Below are positions 51,095-59,240 of a stretch of 64,000 nucleotides of DNA, one piece after another; within the stretch, counting starts at the first letter, position 1, and every line of letters starts with the position of its first letter. Below the pieces are notes generated by a model. It had not been told where the DNA came from, did no database searches, and was given only the letters and a program-made list of their open reading frames with translations. A program made the position numbers and the translations under genes. Origin of the DNA: Nitrospira sp. (GTDB taxonomy: Bacteria; Nitrospirota; Nitrospiria; Nitrospirales; Nitrospiraceae); contig JANDJE010000009.1 of NCBI GenBank assembly GCA_024331095.1, positions 1 through 64,000 on the forward strand. The letters run 5' to 3'.

Positions 51095-51892
51095 GTGTTG
51101 ACCTCCACGTTCATTCTTCTTCAGGGCGTGGGCCCCGCAACCGAACGACGCTGGTGGCGAGAGGGACTGCTTGATTGGCGCAGCTTCATCGCGCGTCCCC
51201 GTGTCACGGGGCTCTCTCCGGAGCGGAAAACCCTCCATGATCGAACGCTCACCCTCGCGCAGGCCGACTTTGACGAGGGCAATCTGCAATCGTTGGCGGC
51301 GCGAATCCGAAGACCGGAACATTGGCGGTTCTACGACAATTGCCGATCCGGCACTCTCTACCTTGACATCGAAACGAACGGCTTTTCCCTTCATGATCCA
51401 AGAGGAACCGTGACCCTCGTCGGCCTTCACCGAGACGGCCGAACCCTCACGCTCGTTCAAGACGAAACCTTAACGGTAGATCGACTTCAAACCGAGCTCA
51501 ACCAATGTACGTTGCTCGTGACATTCTTCGGGACCGGATTCGACGTGCCCTATTTACAAGCCAAGTTTCCCCGTCTTCGTTTTCCCATGCCGCACTTCGA
51601 TCTCTGCTTGGCCGCCCGCCGTCTGGGACTGCACGGAGGGCTGAAACGATTCGAACGGGCGATGGGAATCGAACGAGAACCGGCCCTAGCCGGCCTTGAC
51701 GGCGGAGACGCGGTCCGCTTGTGGTCGCAGTGGCGCCGCGGCAACCGCGCCGCGCTCGATGTCCTGTTGGCCTATAACACCGCCGATACGGAAAATCTTG
51801 TCCCGCTCGCAGACCTGGTCTATAAAGAAATGCGGGCTCGGTTCGGCCCCGAACCCGTAAAGTCGTCTTCCATTACGTGGCCATCGTCATAA
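51095..51892 (+). CDS. RNase H-like exonuclease (YprB-type ribonuclease H-like domain)
   Basis: A 265-residue protein starting with GTG at 51095. After an N-terminal helical part (ILLQGVGPATERRWWREGLL) the RNase H-like core has TLYLDIETNGFSLHDPRGT with catalytic Asp/Glu, LVTFFGTGFDVPYLQAKFP with Asp, and YNTADTENLVPLADLVYKEM with the last Asp. Spacing fits the DEDD/RNase_H_2 group, like YprB of Bacillus. Substrate may be single-stranded DNA or RNA. It is 16 bases before the PP2C gene on the same strand. Confidence 0.8.
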   Translation: MLTSTFILLQGVGPATERRWWREGLLDWRSFIARPRVTGLSPERKTLHDRTLTLAQADFDEGNLQSLAARIRRPEHWRFYDNCRSGTLYLDIETNGFSLHDPRGTVTLVGLHRDGRTLTLVQDETLTVDRLQTELNQCTLLVTFFGTGFDVPYLQAKFPRLRFPMPHFDLCLAARRLGLHGGLKRFERAMGIEREPALAGLDGGDAVRLWSQWRRGNRAALDVLLAYNTADTENLVPLADLVYKEMRARFGPEPVKSSSITWPSS

Positions 51893-51908
51893 CAGATTCA
51901 TCACGCTT

Positions 51909-52661
51909 ATGAGCACGTGGATCGGCACCGGTCGCAGCGAGGTCGGCTTGGTACGGTCCAGCAACCAAGACGCCTACTTGTTGCTGGACCGGCTCGGCCT
52001 TTGGGCCGTCGCCGACGGCATGGGCGGTCACGTGGGAGGCGACGTCGCGGCCGAGACCGCGATCACCACCATCAAGGCTCACGCGTTGAAAGCAGCCGAT
52101 GTCATCCGAACGGAACAACAGGACGCTCCGTCGGCGTTTTTGGCGGATCTGATCCAACACGCCCATGAAGCAATCCTCGAGCGGGCCCGACTCGACTCTT
52201 CGCTGAAAGGAATGGGCACGACGATCGTCCTGCTGTTCATCCGCCCACAGCCCACTCCCATTGCACATGTCGCGCATCTCGGAGACAGTCGTGCCTACCT
52301 TTTCCGCTCCGGCGTACTCACCCCTCTCACGCGAGATCATACGCTCATTGAAAAATATCTCGAACGCGGGATCCTCACGCCCAAGACGGCGCGAACACAC
52401 CCGGAACGACACGTTCTCACGCAAGCGCTAGGCGTCTCTTCCTCTGTAAAACCTTCCTTCTCGTCTTGTCCCCTGGAGCAAAACGACCTCTTGCTGCTCT
52501 GTTCGGACGGGCTGACGAAAATGTTGGACGACGAACAAATCCGAGACATCTGTTGGAAAGCCCACAGTGATCCGATCAAAACCTGCGATAGCCTGATCGC
52601 CGCCTCTCTTGACCGTGGCGGCACGGACAACGTCACCGTGCTAGTCATCGGCCACGTGTGA
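51909..52661 (+). CDS. PP2C-type serine/threonine protein phosphatase
   Basis: A 250-residue phosphatase with the metal-binding sites: SNQDAYLLLDRLGLWAVADG, ADGMGGHVGGDVAAETAITT, MGTTIVLLFI, HLGDSRAYLFR, DLLLLCSDGLTKMLDDEQI and GGTDNVTVLVI. This is the full bacterial PP2C set (like Stp/PrpC). It should dephosphorylate Ser/Thr targets of a Hanks-type kinase, none of which is in the window. Probably co-transcribed with the nuclease gene. Confidence 0.93.
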   Translation: MSTWIGTGRSEVGLVRSSNQDAYLLLDRLGLWAVADGMGGHVGGDVAAETAITTIKAHALKAADVIRTEQQDAPSAFLADLIQHAHEAILERARLDSSLKGMGTTIVLLFIRPQPTPIAHVAHLGDSRAYLFRSGVLTPLTRDHTLIEKYLERGILTPKTARTHPERHVLTQALGVSSSVKPSFSSCPLEQNDLLLLCSDGLTKMLDDEQIRDICWKAHSDPIKTCDSLIAASLDRGGTDNVTVLVIGHV

Positions 52662-52727
52662 TGGCACAGCGACCGACCGTTATCCCCGGTCATCGCCGAT
52701 AGATCATGGATCAACGGAGAGCCATAG

Positions 52728-52757
52728 TTGACAACTCCCGGTTGAACCGTGTAGCTT
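52728..52757 (+). promoter_or_regulatory. Predicted promoter of the SnoaL-like gene
   Basis: TTGACA (52728-52733), 18 bases, TAGCTT (52752-52757). The -35 is perfect and the -10 weak. It lies about 75 bases before the ATG at 52831. Confidence 0.35.
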
Positions 52758-52830
52758 CCCCTTCCAATCTTTGATAGTCCTCTTCTCCTTAGAAGAATAA
52801 GAAGAGATCTCTTACACAGGGAGCTACGGT

Positions 52831-53712
52831 ATGGGTCGTTTCGTCGGAGCGTGGGTGTGTTACCTGGCCGGCTTGCTCGTCGTTTCATCATCCGTGTTTG
52901 CGGGAACGCCGGATCCCGACACTCCGGAAGCGGTCATCCGTAGGCTCGTTCAAGCCAACGCCGAAAAAGACATGTCGGTTATTTCCCGCCTCATGGCGCA
53001 CGACGCCGATATCAGAAGTTACTCGGTCGGGGGCCGCAAGTACGTCGGATGGCCGGAATTCGAACGCGAAATGCAGGAAGAATTCGTCAACGTCGAAAAA
53101 CTCGAAATCCCGATTCTCGAGCTCGCCGTGTGGAGCAAGGGGGACGTCGCCTGGTTTTCAATGGAGCTGGATTACATCCGATACGTCGGTACGGGGGCGA
53201 ACCAGACCCGCACGGTCCTGCCTCTTCGGGAAACCGGGGTCCTGGAACGACGGAACGGACAATGGATTTTGTTGTCTTTCCATGAATCATTCCGCTCGGC
53301 CCAGATGACCGGCCCGACGGCCGAATCGGCCTCGGCGTCATCCCAACAGCTTCTGGTCAGCAATCCTCCCGCTTCCACGATGCCGGATCTCAGCGGCGAA
53401 TGGGACATTCTTGAAGTCGAAGATAACAAACGCTACAAGGCCACGTTGGATAAAAACGGGAACGGTCCCTATACGCAACATGGCGGTCGCTTCGTCACGA
53501 CGAAATTCGCGGATCGCCTGTGGCAAGGCACCTGGCATCAGCCGGGTAATGATCGCGAGGGGGGATTTGAAGTTCTCCTGTCAGAGGATGGGATGCAGGC
53601 TAAAGGAATTTGGTGGTACACCCGCGTGGGCAAGCAGAAAGGCATCCCCCCCCGGGAACACGGCGGGACATACGAGTGGAAACGATTGACGCCGCCCGGC
53701 CCTTCTCAATGA
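52831..53712 (+). CDS. Exported SnoaL/NTF2-like protein with C-terminal lipocalin-like part
   Basis: A 293-residue protein with signal peptide (VCYLAGLLVVSSSVFAG). Residues 30-150 form an NTF2/SnoaL-like domain (TPEAVIRRLVQANAEKDMSV, DIRSYSVGGRKYVGWPEFER, QWILLSFHESFR). A second, beta-rich part (LSGEWDILEVEDNKRYKATL, GTWHQPGNDREGGFEVLL) follows. Such domains bind small molecules or act as immunity-like folds; no catalytic residues are evident. GGGAG lies seven to ten bases before ATG 52831. The next gene is the His-rich protein, 82 bases on. Confidence 0.78.
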   Translation: MGRFVGAWVCYLAGLLVVSSSVFAGTPDPDTPEAVIRRLVQANAEKDMSVISRLMAHDADIRSYSVGGRKYVGWPEFEREMQEEFVNVEKLEIPILELAVWSKGDVAWFSMELDYIRYVGTGANQTRTVLPLRETGVLERRNGQWILLSFHESFRSAQMTGPTAESASASSQQLLVSNPPASTMPDLSGEWDILEVEDNKRYKATLDKNGNGPYTQHGGRFVTTKFADRLWQGTWHQPGNDREGGFEVLLSEDGMQAKGIWWYTRVGKQKGIPPREHGGTYEWKRLTPPGPSQ

Positions 53713-53794
53713 CCGCCGATATCGTTCATCTGAAAACTCCACGGAGTCCGGTTCAAAACACGGTCTTTTATTTTCTCTTCTGCTTGGAGGTTAT

Positions 53795-54802
53795 ATGCGA
53801 CGATTTCTGATTGCCTTCATCTTGGTCTTCATGGGTTCATCGGCCTATGCGGACGGCACCCACAAGCATGACCACCATGCGGTCCCCACGTTGAAAAAAC
53901 ACGTCGGGTCGAAGATCACCTATGGAGAAAACACCGCAACGCTCACGTTCGGTCCCATCGATCTTCCCACCGGTCATAACGAAGGCGACATGGGCGACTC
54001 CATGCCCCGCTTTCACTTCCAACTCCCCGAAGATAAGTATCTGATAGGCTTTAAATCCGCTCTGTCAACGGTTGACGGGAAAGAACTGCCGAGAAACTAT
54101 CTCCATCATATTCTGATGATCAACAACAGCAAGCCCAGCTTGACCTGTCCCGGCGAGCCGCTCTTCTTCGGCGGAGCCGGGTTGGAAATGGCCGAAACAC
54201 ATTTTCCCGACGGGTACGGGGTGAAACTCGCAAAAGACGACCGGCTCATGACCGTTGTCGCCTTCTATCACGGCGCCCCTCCCACTAAAGACGTGATCGC
54301 CACCTTCACCATGTACTTCGCGCCCAAGGAACACACAGTCAAGGAGCTGGATGTCTATCAAGTCGGGGTCAACATCGTCTGCTTTACCAAATTCGGCGAC
54401 CGTCCGCCCGACCAAACGGATGAAGGAATCGAGATCAAACCGGGCGTCCAAGTTCACACGGCCCCCCTCAAGTTCAGCGTCGACGGGTGCGTCAAGTTCG
54501 CCTACCCGCACGGCCACGACGAACTGCTCATGATTGCGCTGGAGAATAAGACCAAAAAACAGACCCTGCTCAGAACCGTGCCGGACGTGGAGCGAGACGG
54601 GACGCTCCGCGAATTTCTTCCTCATCAAATTTATCGTGATGGTCGGGGATTTCCCATCAATACCGTCGACGACTATGAAATGGTGATGGTCCATCACCAC
54701 CCGCTGGAAAAGACCGAGCTGCAGCATGGGATGGGCAATTACCTTCTATACATGACTCGAGAAGCCTGTCCTGAAACAAACAATACGGCCGCTGCCTATT
54801 AG
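53795..54802 (+). CDS. Exported His-rich protein, Nod19/PHM-like fold
   Basis: A 335-residue protein with a clear signal peptide (FLIAFILVFMGSSAYA) followed by a His cluster (DGTHKHDHHAV). The body resembles the Nod19 / copper type II monooxygenase-like beta-sandwich pattern: RNYLHHILMINNSKPSLTCP, VVAFYHGAPPTKDVIATFTM, CVKFAYPHGHDELLMIALEN and MVMVHHHPLEKTELQHGMGN. Many His residues lie where copper ligands occur in PHM-type domains, but the classic Cys pattern was not verified. Copper binding or oxidation is therefore inference. GGAGG before ATG 53795 supports the start. Confidence 0.65.
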   Translation: MRRFLIAFILVFMGSSAYADGTHKHDHHAVPTLKKHVGSKITYGENTATLTFGPIDLPTGHNEGDMGDSMPRFHFQLPEDKYLIGFKSALSTVDGKELPRNYLHHILMINNSKPSLTCPGEPLFFGGAGLEMAETHFPDGYGVKLAKDDRLMTVVAFYHGAPPTKDVIATFTMYFAPKEHTVKELDVYQVGVNIVCFTKFGDRPPDQTDEGIEIKPGVQVHTAPLKFSVDGCVKFAYPHGHDELLMIALENKTKKQTLLRTVPDVERDGTLREFLPHQIYRDGRGFPINTVDDYEMVMVHHHPLEKTELQHGMGNYLLYMTREACPETNNTAAAY

Positions 54803-54810
54803 CTTCAGTG

Positions 54811-54865
54811 TTTTGATCAAGGGGAGAGGTTTATCAAAAAACGCTGTTCGAACGGACCTCTCCCC
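54811..54865. repeat. Interleaved inverted repeats, possible H-type pseudoknot
   Basis: Stem A: TTTTGAT (54811-54817) with ATCAAAA (54833-54839). Stem B: GGGGAGAGGT (54821-54830) with ACCTCTCCCC (54856-54865), perfect over ten bases. The left arm of B lies in the loop of A, the pattern of an H-type pseudoknot. It starts nine bases after the stop of the His-rich gene. No T-run follows on the plus strand. Confidence 0.5.
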
Positions 54866-55144
54866 CGACCGTCCGTCACGCCACTCATCTCTCGCAAGGC
54901 CCTGACTCAACGCTTCTTCCTGTAACGATCGATCTTCTGAACACATCAACGTTTTTGCCTGATTGCTTCGTCAATTTACGGGCTCACTCCCTCTCATTCG
55001 CTTGAAAATCCAATCCGCTGGCTGAAACAGGCCTTGCCGGGTATACTTGCTCCCGATGACGACATGATGCTCTCTGGCATACGGCACTCCATCTCCAAGG
55101 GTGCGGTCGGTCACGTGCCCCGATGAGGAAACGTTCAAGCTCCC
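54866..55144. other. Intergenic region before the histidine kinase gene
   Basis: No gene is supported. A minus-strand frame (54971-55204) lacks a ribosome site. The kinase promoter should lie here; I found no convincing elements. Confidence 0.4.
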
Positions 55145-56410
55145 ATGACGGATTTTTCCTTTCCTCATATGAACATGGCTCCCGAAACCACCGAATTCTT
55201 CCATCAGTTAAGAGACTTTTTAGAAGATATCGGGAGGATCCCGACGCTTCCGTTGCTTGCCGAACGAATCCTCACGGAACTGTTGACGCACACACGCGCC
55301 GCTCAAGGTTGGCTGTATCTGCTCGATCAAGAACAGGCGAATCTTTATCATTTGGCCGCTGATCAATCTGATAAATCGAGAGCCGCCCCCCGAACATTGA
55401 CGCTTTCTCATCCGCTTGTCCATGAGCTCGCTCATCATCGTGAAATTCTCGACCGATTCTCACCCCACGACGTCGACGCTCACGTCGGCGTGGAGTCATC
55501 GGGCTTCCTCGATTGCGGCTTGGCGATTCCTTTCGTCAATCGCGGTCGGCTGCTTGGATTCGCCATTCTTCGATCCGACTCGAACATATCGGCCTTCTGC
55601 CGGGAAAACACGGACCTCTTGCGAATCATCGCGCAAAGCGGAGCGAGCTCATTGGACTGCCTATTAATAATAAGTGGCAACGATCCTCATTCTTCGCAAG
55701 AGCTGGCCCGCCGAACGGATCGACTGCGATCTCTTGAAACATTGGCCGGTGGATTTGCTCATGAAATTAGAAACCCGCTGACGTCGATCAAAACCTTCAT
55801 TCAACTGACCCCCGAACGAAAAGACGACGCCGAATTCATACGAGAATTCAGCCAAGTGGTGCTTGGCGACGTTCATCGCATCGAGCGATTGATCGATGAG
55901 ATTCTCGGCTATGCTCGCTCCATAGCCCCTCACCTGACCGAGGCAGACATCAACGCCGTGGTCTCCTCATGCCTGTACTTGCTTGACGCCAAGGCCCGCG
56001 GTCGAGGGGTTACGATTCAAAAAGAGTTGGCGCCTGAGCTGCCTCGTGTCATGTTGGATCAGCAACAAATCAAACAGGCGCTGTTGAATCTCTTCGCGAA
56101 CGCTCTGGATGCCATGGGGAACCATGGAGGCACGCTTCTAGTCAAAACGCACGCCGTGGATCGATGGAAAGGCAGGATGGAGGTGCAGATCGACATCGAA
56201 GATACCGGTCACGGCATTCCCGCCGCCGACCTGGATCGTATTTTCGACCCCTTTTATACCAGCAAGCACAAAAGCTCCGAGCATGAAGGCACGGGACTGG
56301 GTTTGTTCATCGCCCATCAAATCATTCAGGAGCATCAAGGGACCATTCACGTCAGAAGCACGGAAGGAGCCGGCACGGTTTTCCGCATCACCCTGCCGTC
56401 CTTGGGGTAA
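55145..56410 (+). CDS. GAF-domain sensor histidine kinase (NtrB-like)
   Basis: A 421-residue soluble kinase. A GAF domain covers about residues 30-175 (LAERILTELLTHTRAAQGWL, VNRGRLLGFAILRSDSN). The HisKA motif GGFAHEIRNPLTSIKTFIQL puts the phospho-acceptor at His206. The HATPase_c domain has N-box LLNLFANALDAMG, G1 IEDTGHGIPAADLDRIFDPF and G2 EGTGLGLFIAHQIIQEHQGT. No membrane segment is seen. It is 15 bases before a sigma-54 activator gene, so they form an NtrBC-type pair. The ATG at 55145 has no clear ribosome site; 55169 or 55175 could also be used. Confidence 0.9.
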   Translation: MTDFSFPHMNMAPETTEFFHQLRDFLEDIGRIPTLPLLAERILTELLTHTRAAQGWLYLLDQEQANLYHLAADQSDKSRAAPRTLTLSHPLVHELAHHREILDRFSPHDVDAHVGVESSGFLDCGLAIPFVNRGRLLGFAILRSDSNISAFCRENTDLLRIIAQSGASSLDCLLIISGNDPHSSQELARRTDRLRSLETLAGGFAHEIRNPLTSIKTFIQLTPERKDDAEFIREFSQVVLGDVHRIERLIDEILGYARSIAPHLTEADINAVVSSCLYLLDAKARGRGVTIQKELAPELPRVMLDQQQIKQALLNLFANALDAMGNHGGTLLVKTHAVDRWKGRMEVQIDIEDTGHGIPAADLDRIFDPFYTSKHKSSEHEGTGLGLFIAHQIIQEHQGTIHVRSTEGAGTVFRITLPSLG

Positions 56411-56425
56411 GACGAAGAAAGGAAG

Positions 56426-57880
56426 ATGGTGGGAAGCGACGTTCCGAAGAAACGCGTTCTTTTGATCGACGATGAAGCGCGGGTTCGCGCCGCCCTGAAG
56501 TCGGTTCTTGAGCCGTCGTACGAGATTCTTCAAGCGGCGGACGCACGGGAGGGGCTCACCGTGTTTAGAACGGAAGGTCCGGACCTTGTGTTGCTCGACG
56601 TCATTCTTCCGGACACCGACGGATTGGCCGTACTTCAAGCCATCCGCTCCGAAAGCAAAGCGGTGCCGATCATCATGCTGACCGGCACCAAATCCATTAA
56701 GACCGCCGTCGACGCCATGAAGTTGGGAGCGGCGGACTATTTATCCAAACCTTTCGATATCGAGGAACTGCGCATCACCGTCGACCGCGCGATGAACGCC
56801 TCCGAACTGGAGCGGGAGGTCAAACGGTTGCGAAGCCAGGTTGTGCAACGATACGCCTTTCACAACCTGATAGGAAAAAGCGACGGCATGCAGGAGATCT
56901 ACGCCAAAATCGAGCAGGTTGCGGACAGCCGCACGACCGTGCTCATCACGGGAGAAAGCGGCACCGGCAAAGAACTGGTGGCGCGGGCGCTGCACTACAA
57001 CAGCTCACGGCGAGATCGACCGTTCGTGGCCCTGAACTGCGCGGCGCTGCCGGAAACTCTGATTGAAAGCGAGCTGTTCGGCCATGAAAAAGGCGCCTTC
57101 ACGGACGCCACCGCTCGACGGACCGGCCAGTTTGAGCTGGCCAACACCGGCACTTTGTTCCTCGATGAAATCGGAGAACTGAGTCTGGTGACGCAGGCCA
57201 AACTGCTGCGGGTGCTTCAAGAACGGGAATTCACGCGAGTGGGAGGCGTTCAGCCGATCAAAGTGGACGTTCGAATCGTGGCGGCCACCAATAAAAACTT
57301 GGATGAGCTGGTTCGGAAAGAGCAATTTCGAGAAGATTTGTATTATCGGATCAACGTCATCGCACTGTATCTTCCTCCGCTCCGGGATCGCGGCGAGGAC
57401 ATCGCCCTCCTCGCCAAGCATTTTCTCGCGAAACGGCTTGAAGAGGACAAGCGTCCGCCGATCGAGTTTTCGAAAGACGCGCTGGAGGCCCTTATGCATT
57501 ACCACTGGCCCGGGAACGTCCGCGAACTGGAAAACGTGGTGGAGCAAGCCCTCATTTGGTCGCAAGGCGCTTCTCAGATCACCTCCGAACATCTGCCAGC
57601 CTTGCTCAAAGGCGACATTCGCTCATCTTCACTTCACGACGACATCATCGCCGGCCGCGTATCGCTCGAAAAAGCGGTCATGGAGTTCGAGCGGGACATT
57701 ATTCTTGACGCGCTCAAACGCACGAACTACGTGCAAACCCATGCCGCCAATTTGCTGGGAATCAGTCGGCGCATGCTCAAATACCGCATGGATACGTTGG
57801 GAATCAGCAGACCGGATCCTCACCCGACCGCACCGGGCGACGATGAAATCAAAAATGAGCCATCCGGACCATGTCATTAG
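56426..57880 (+). CDS. Sigma-54-dependent response regulator (NtrC family)
   Basis: A 484-residue activator. Receiver domain: DDE acid pocket, Asp58 in LLDVILPDTDG, Lys near KPFDIEEL. AAA+ domain: Walker A GESGTGKELVAR at about 166, the sigma-54 contact loop reads GAFTDA (213-218) instead of the usual GAFTGA, Walker B TLFLDEIGE. HTH: ANLLGISRRMLKYRMDTLGI, a Fis-type domain at about 445-465. AAGGAAG precedes ATG 56426. It should drive sigma-54 promoters for an unknown regulon in response to the GAF kinase. Confidence 0.92.
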   Translation: MVGSDVPKKRVLLIDDEARVRAALKSVLEPSYEILQAADAREGLTVFRTEGPDLVLLDVILPDTDGLAVLQAIRSESKAVPIIMLTGTKSIKTAVDAMKLGAADYLSKPFDIEELRITVDRAMNASELEREVKRLRSQVVQRYAFHNLIGKSDGMQEIYAKIEQVADSRTTVLITGESGTGKELVARALHYNSSRRDRPFVALNCAALPETLIESELFGHEKGAFTDATARRTGQFELANTGTLFLDEIGELSLVTQAKLLRVLQEREFTRVGGVQPIKVDVRIVAATNKNLDELVRKEQFREDLYYRINVIALYLPPLRDRGEDIALLAKHFLAKRLEEDKRPPIEFSKDALEALMHYHWPGNVRELENVVEQALIWSQGASQITSEHLPALLKGDIRSSSLHDDIIAGRVSLEKAVMEFERDIILDALKRTNYVQTHAANLLGISRRMLKYRMDTLGISRPDPHPTAPGDDEIKNEPSGPCH

Positions 57881-57924
57881 ACAAATTCGCGCCACCGTGT
57901 GTTGTCCGACTCATGGGACAGGTG

Positions 57925-57981
57925 CCATATGGACGTATCGCCCACTACAGATGGCCATATTGACGGCGGAATCACCATATG
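57925..57981 (+). promoter_or_regulatory. Three CCATAT boxes upstream of the HD-GYP regulator
   Basis: CCATAT occurs at 57925, 57955 and 57975, thus at spacings of 30 and 20 bases. The first two extend to CCATATGGACG and CCATATTGACG (10 of 11 identical). The regular 10-base phasing suggests binding sites on one face of the helix. Confidence 0.4.
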
Positions 57982-58007
57982 ATTGCATCCGGCATCGTTG
58001 ACGGAGC

Positions 58008-59240
58008 ATGATGAAAAACGACTTTCCCGTTCCGCGACAAACCGACCGATCACCGACGGTAAACCATACCGTGCTTTCGGGCAATGGTCAGAGAAAACCC
58101 GCGATCCTTGTCGTAGACGATGAGCCCGGCCCGCGCGAAGCACTGAAAATCATCCTTCATTCTTCTTTCGACGTGTGCCTGGCGGAAACCGCAGCGGCCG
58201 CGCTTCGGGTTCTTCACGCGCAGCCGGTCGATCTTGTGGTGCTCGATCAAAAACTTCCGGACCGGTCGGGTATCGACCTGCTGCAAGACATCAAACGGAC
58301 CCACGCCCACGTCGAAGTCATCATTATTACCGGGTACGGCAGTCTCACATCGGCCCTGACGGCCATTCATCACGGAGCAGCGGGATACCTGCTGAAGCCA
58401 TTCAATACGAACGAGCTTCTTGCACTCGTGAACCACACATTGGAGAAAAAGCGCCGCCTTGACTTTATCCGGACTTTTCTCCGTTCATCTTCGGAACTTT
58501 GGGGGTCCGAAGAAGAAACCGCGCGAGCTTGGCAGGTGTTGAAGCACGACTATCGTGCGATGGCCGTCCATGCGCACGAGGACATCTCGCCTCACCCCGA
58601 CTTACCCGATTGTCTGCCTCTTCTTTCGGATATCATCGAAGCGACGGACCGTCGGTTATGGGGCCATTCATGCCGCGTGAGCTTTTATGCGGGGTTGATA
58701 GGGACTCGGCTGAATCTCACCGACCGCGATCAACGGTCACTGACGATCGGAGCGTTTCTTCACGATCTCGGCAAGACTTCGCCGACCCTGCGAGGCTCAT
58801 CACTGGAAGACCAGAATCCGCTTGCCTGCATCATGAAAACGGAAAAACAGCATCCTCTCATCGGCGCAAGCGTCATCCGCCCGTTGGGGTTGCCGGCCGA
58901 AGTCAGCCAAATCATCTTGTATCACCATGAACGGTGGGATGGGCTTGGCTATCCGCATGGACTGAAAGGCGAGGGCATTCCCTATTTTGCGCGAATCGTC
59001 AGCGTATCCGAAGCATTCGACTACATGACCGTCGAAGCGCCCGATCGCTCGGACCTAACGATCGAAGAAGCCGCCTGCAGCATTTCCCGTGAATCTGGCT
59101 CATTCTTCGACCCCTCGCTGGTCGATTTGTTCGTCGAAGTTCTGAGCCGTCACAGAGCGTCCCTCCCCCCCTTGGCCGTCACCCCCGTCACCATGCCCGG
59201 AAAGCTCCCGACCATTCCGGCATCGTTGATTACTCAGTAG
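58008..59240 (+). CDS. Response regulator with HD-GYP domain
   Basis: A 410-residue protein: receiver domain with Asp80 in VVLDQKLPDRSG and Lys in LLKPFNTNE, then an HD-GYP domain from about residue 200 (GHSCRVSFYAGLIGTRLNLT, GAFLHDLGKTSP, HPLIGASVIRPLGLPAEVSQ, HHERWDGLGYPHGLKGEGIP). HD-GYP enzymes hydrolyse cyclic di-GMP. The HD, GYP and HHE motifs are present; the later VaDxxD-type motif reads VSEAFDYM, so a usual metal-ligand Asp is replaced by Glu. It may still be active. ATG codons at 58008 and 58011 follow GGAG. It ends with an 11-base overlap with recN. Confidence 0.9.
   Translation: MMKNDFPVPRQTDRSPTVNHTVLSGNGQRKPAILVVDDEPGPREALKIILHSSFDVCLAETAAAALRVLHAQPVDLVVLDQKLPDRSGIDLLQDIKRTHAHVEVIIITGYGSLTSALTAIHHGAAGYLLKPFNTNELLALVNHTLEKKRRLDFIRTFLRSSSELWGSEEETARAWQVLKHDYRAMAVHAHEDISPHPDLPDCLPLLSDIIEATDRRLWGHSCRVSFYAGLIGTRLNLTDRDQRSLTIGAFLHDLGKTSPTLRGSSLEDQNPLACIMKTEKQHPLIGASVIRPLGLPAEVSQIILYHHERWDGLGYPHGLKGEGIPYFARIVSVSEAFDYMTVEAPDRSDLTIEEAACSISRESGSFFDPSLVDLFVEVLSRHRASLPPLAVTPVTMPGKLPTIPASLITQ

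Noticed and set aside
54971..55204. 77-aa minus-strand frame before the histidine kinase
   Set aside because: No ribosome site or domain; overlaps the kinase start.
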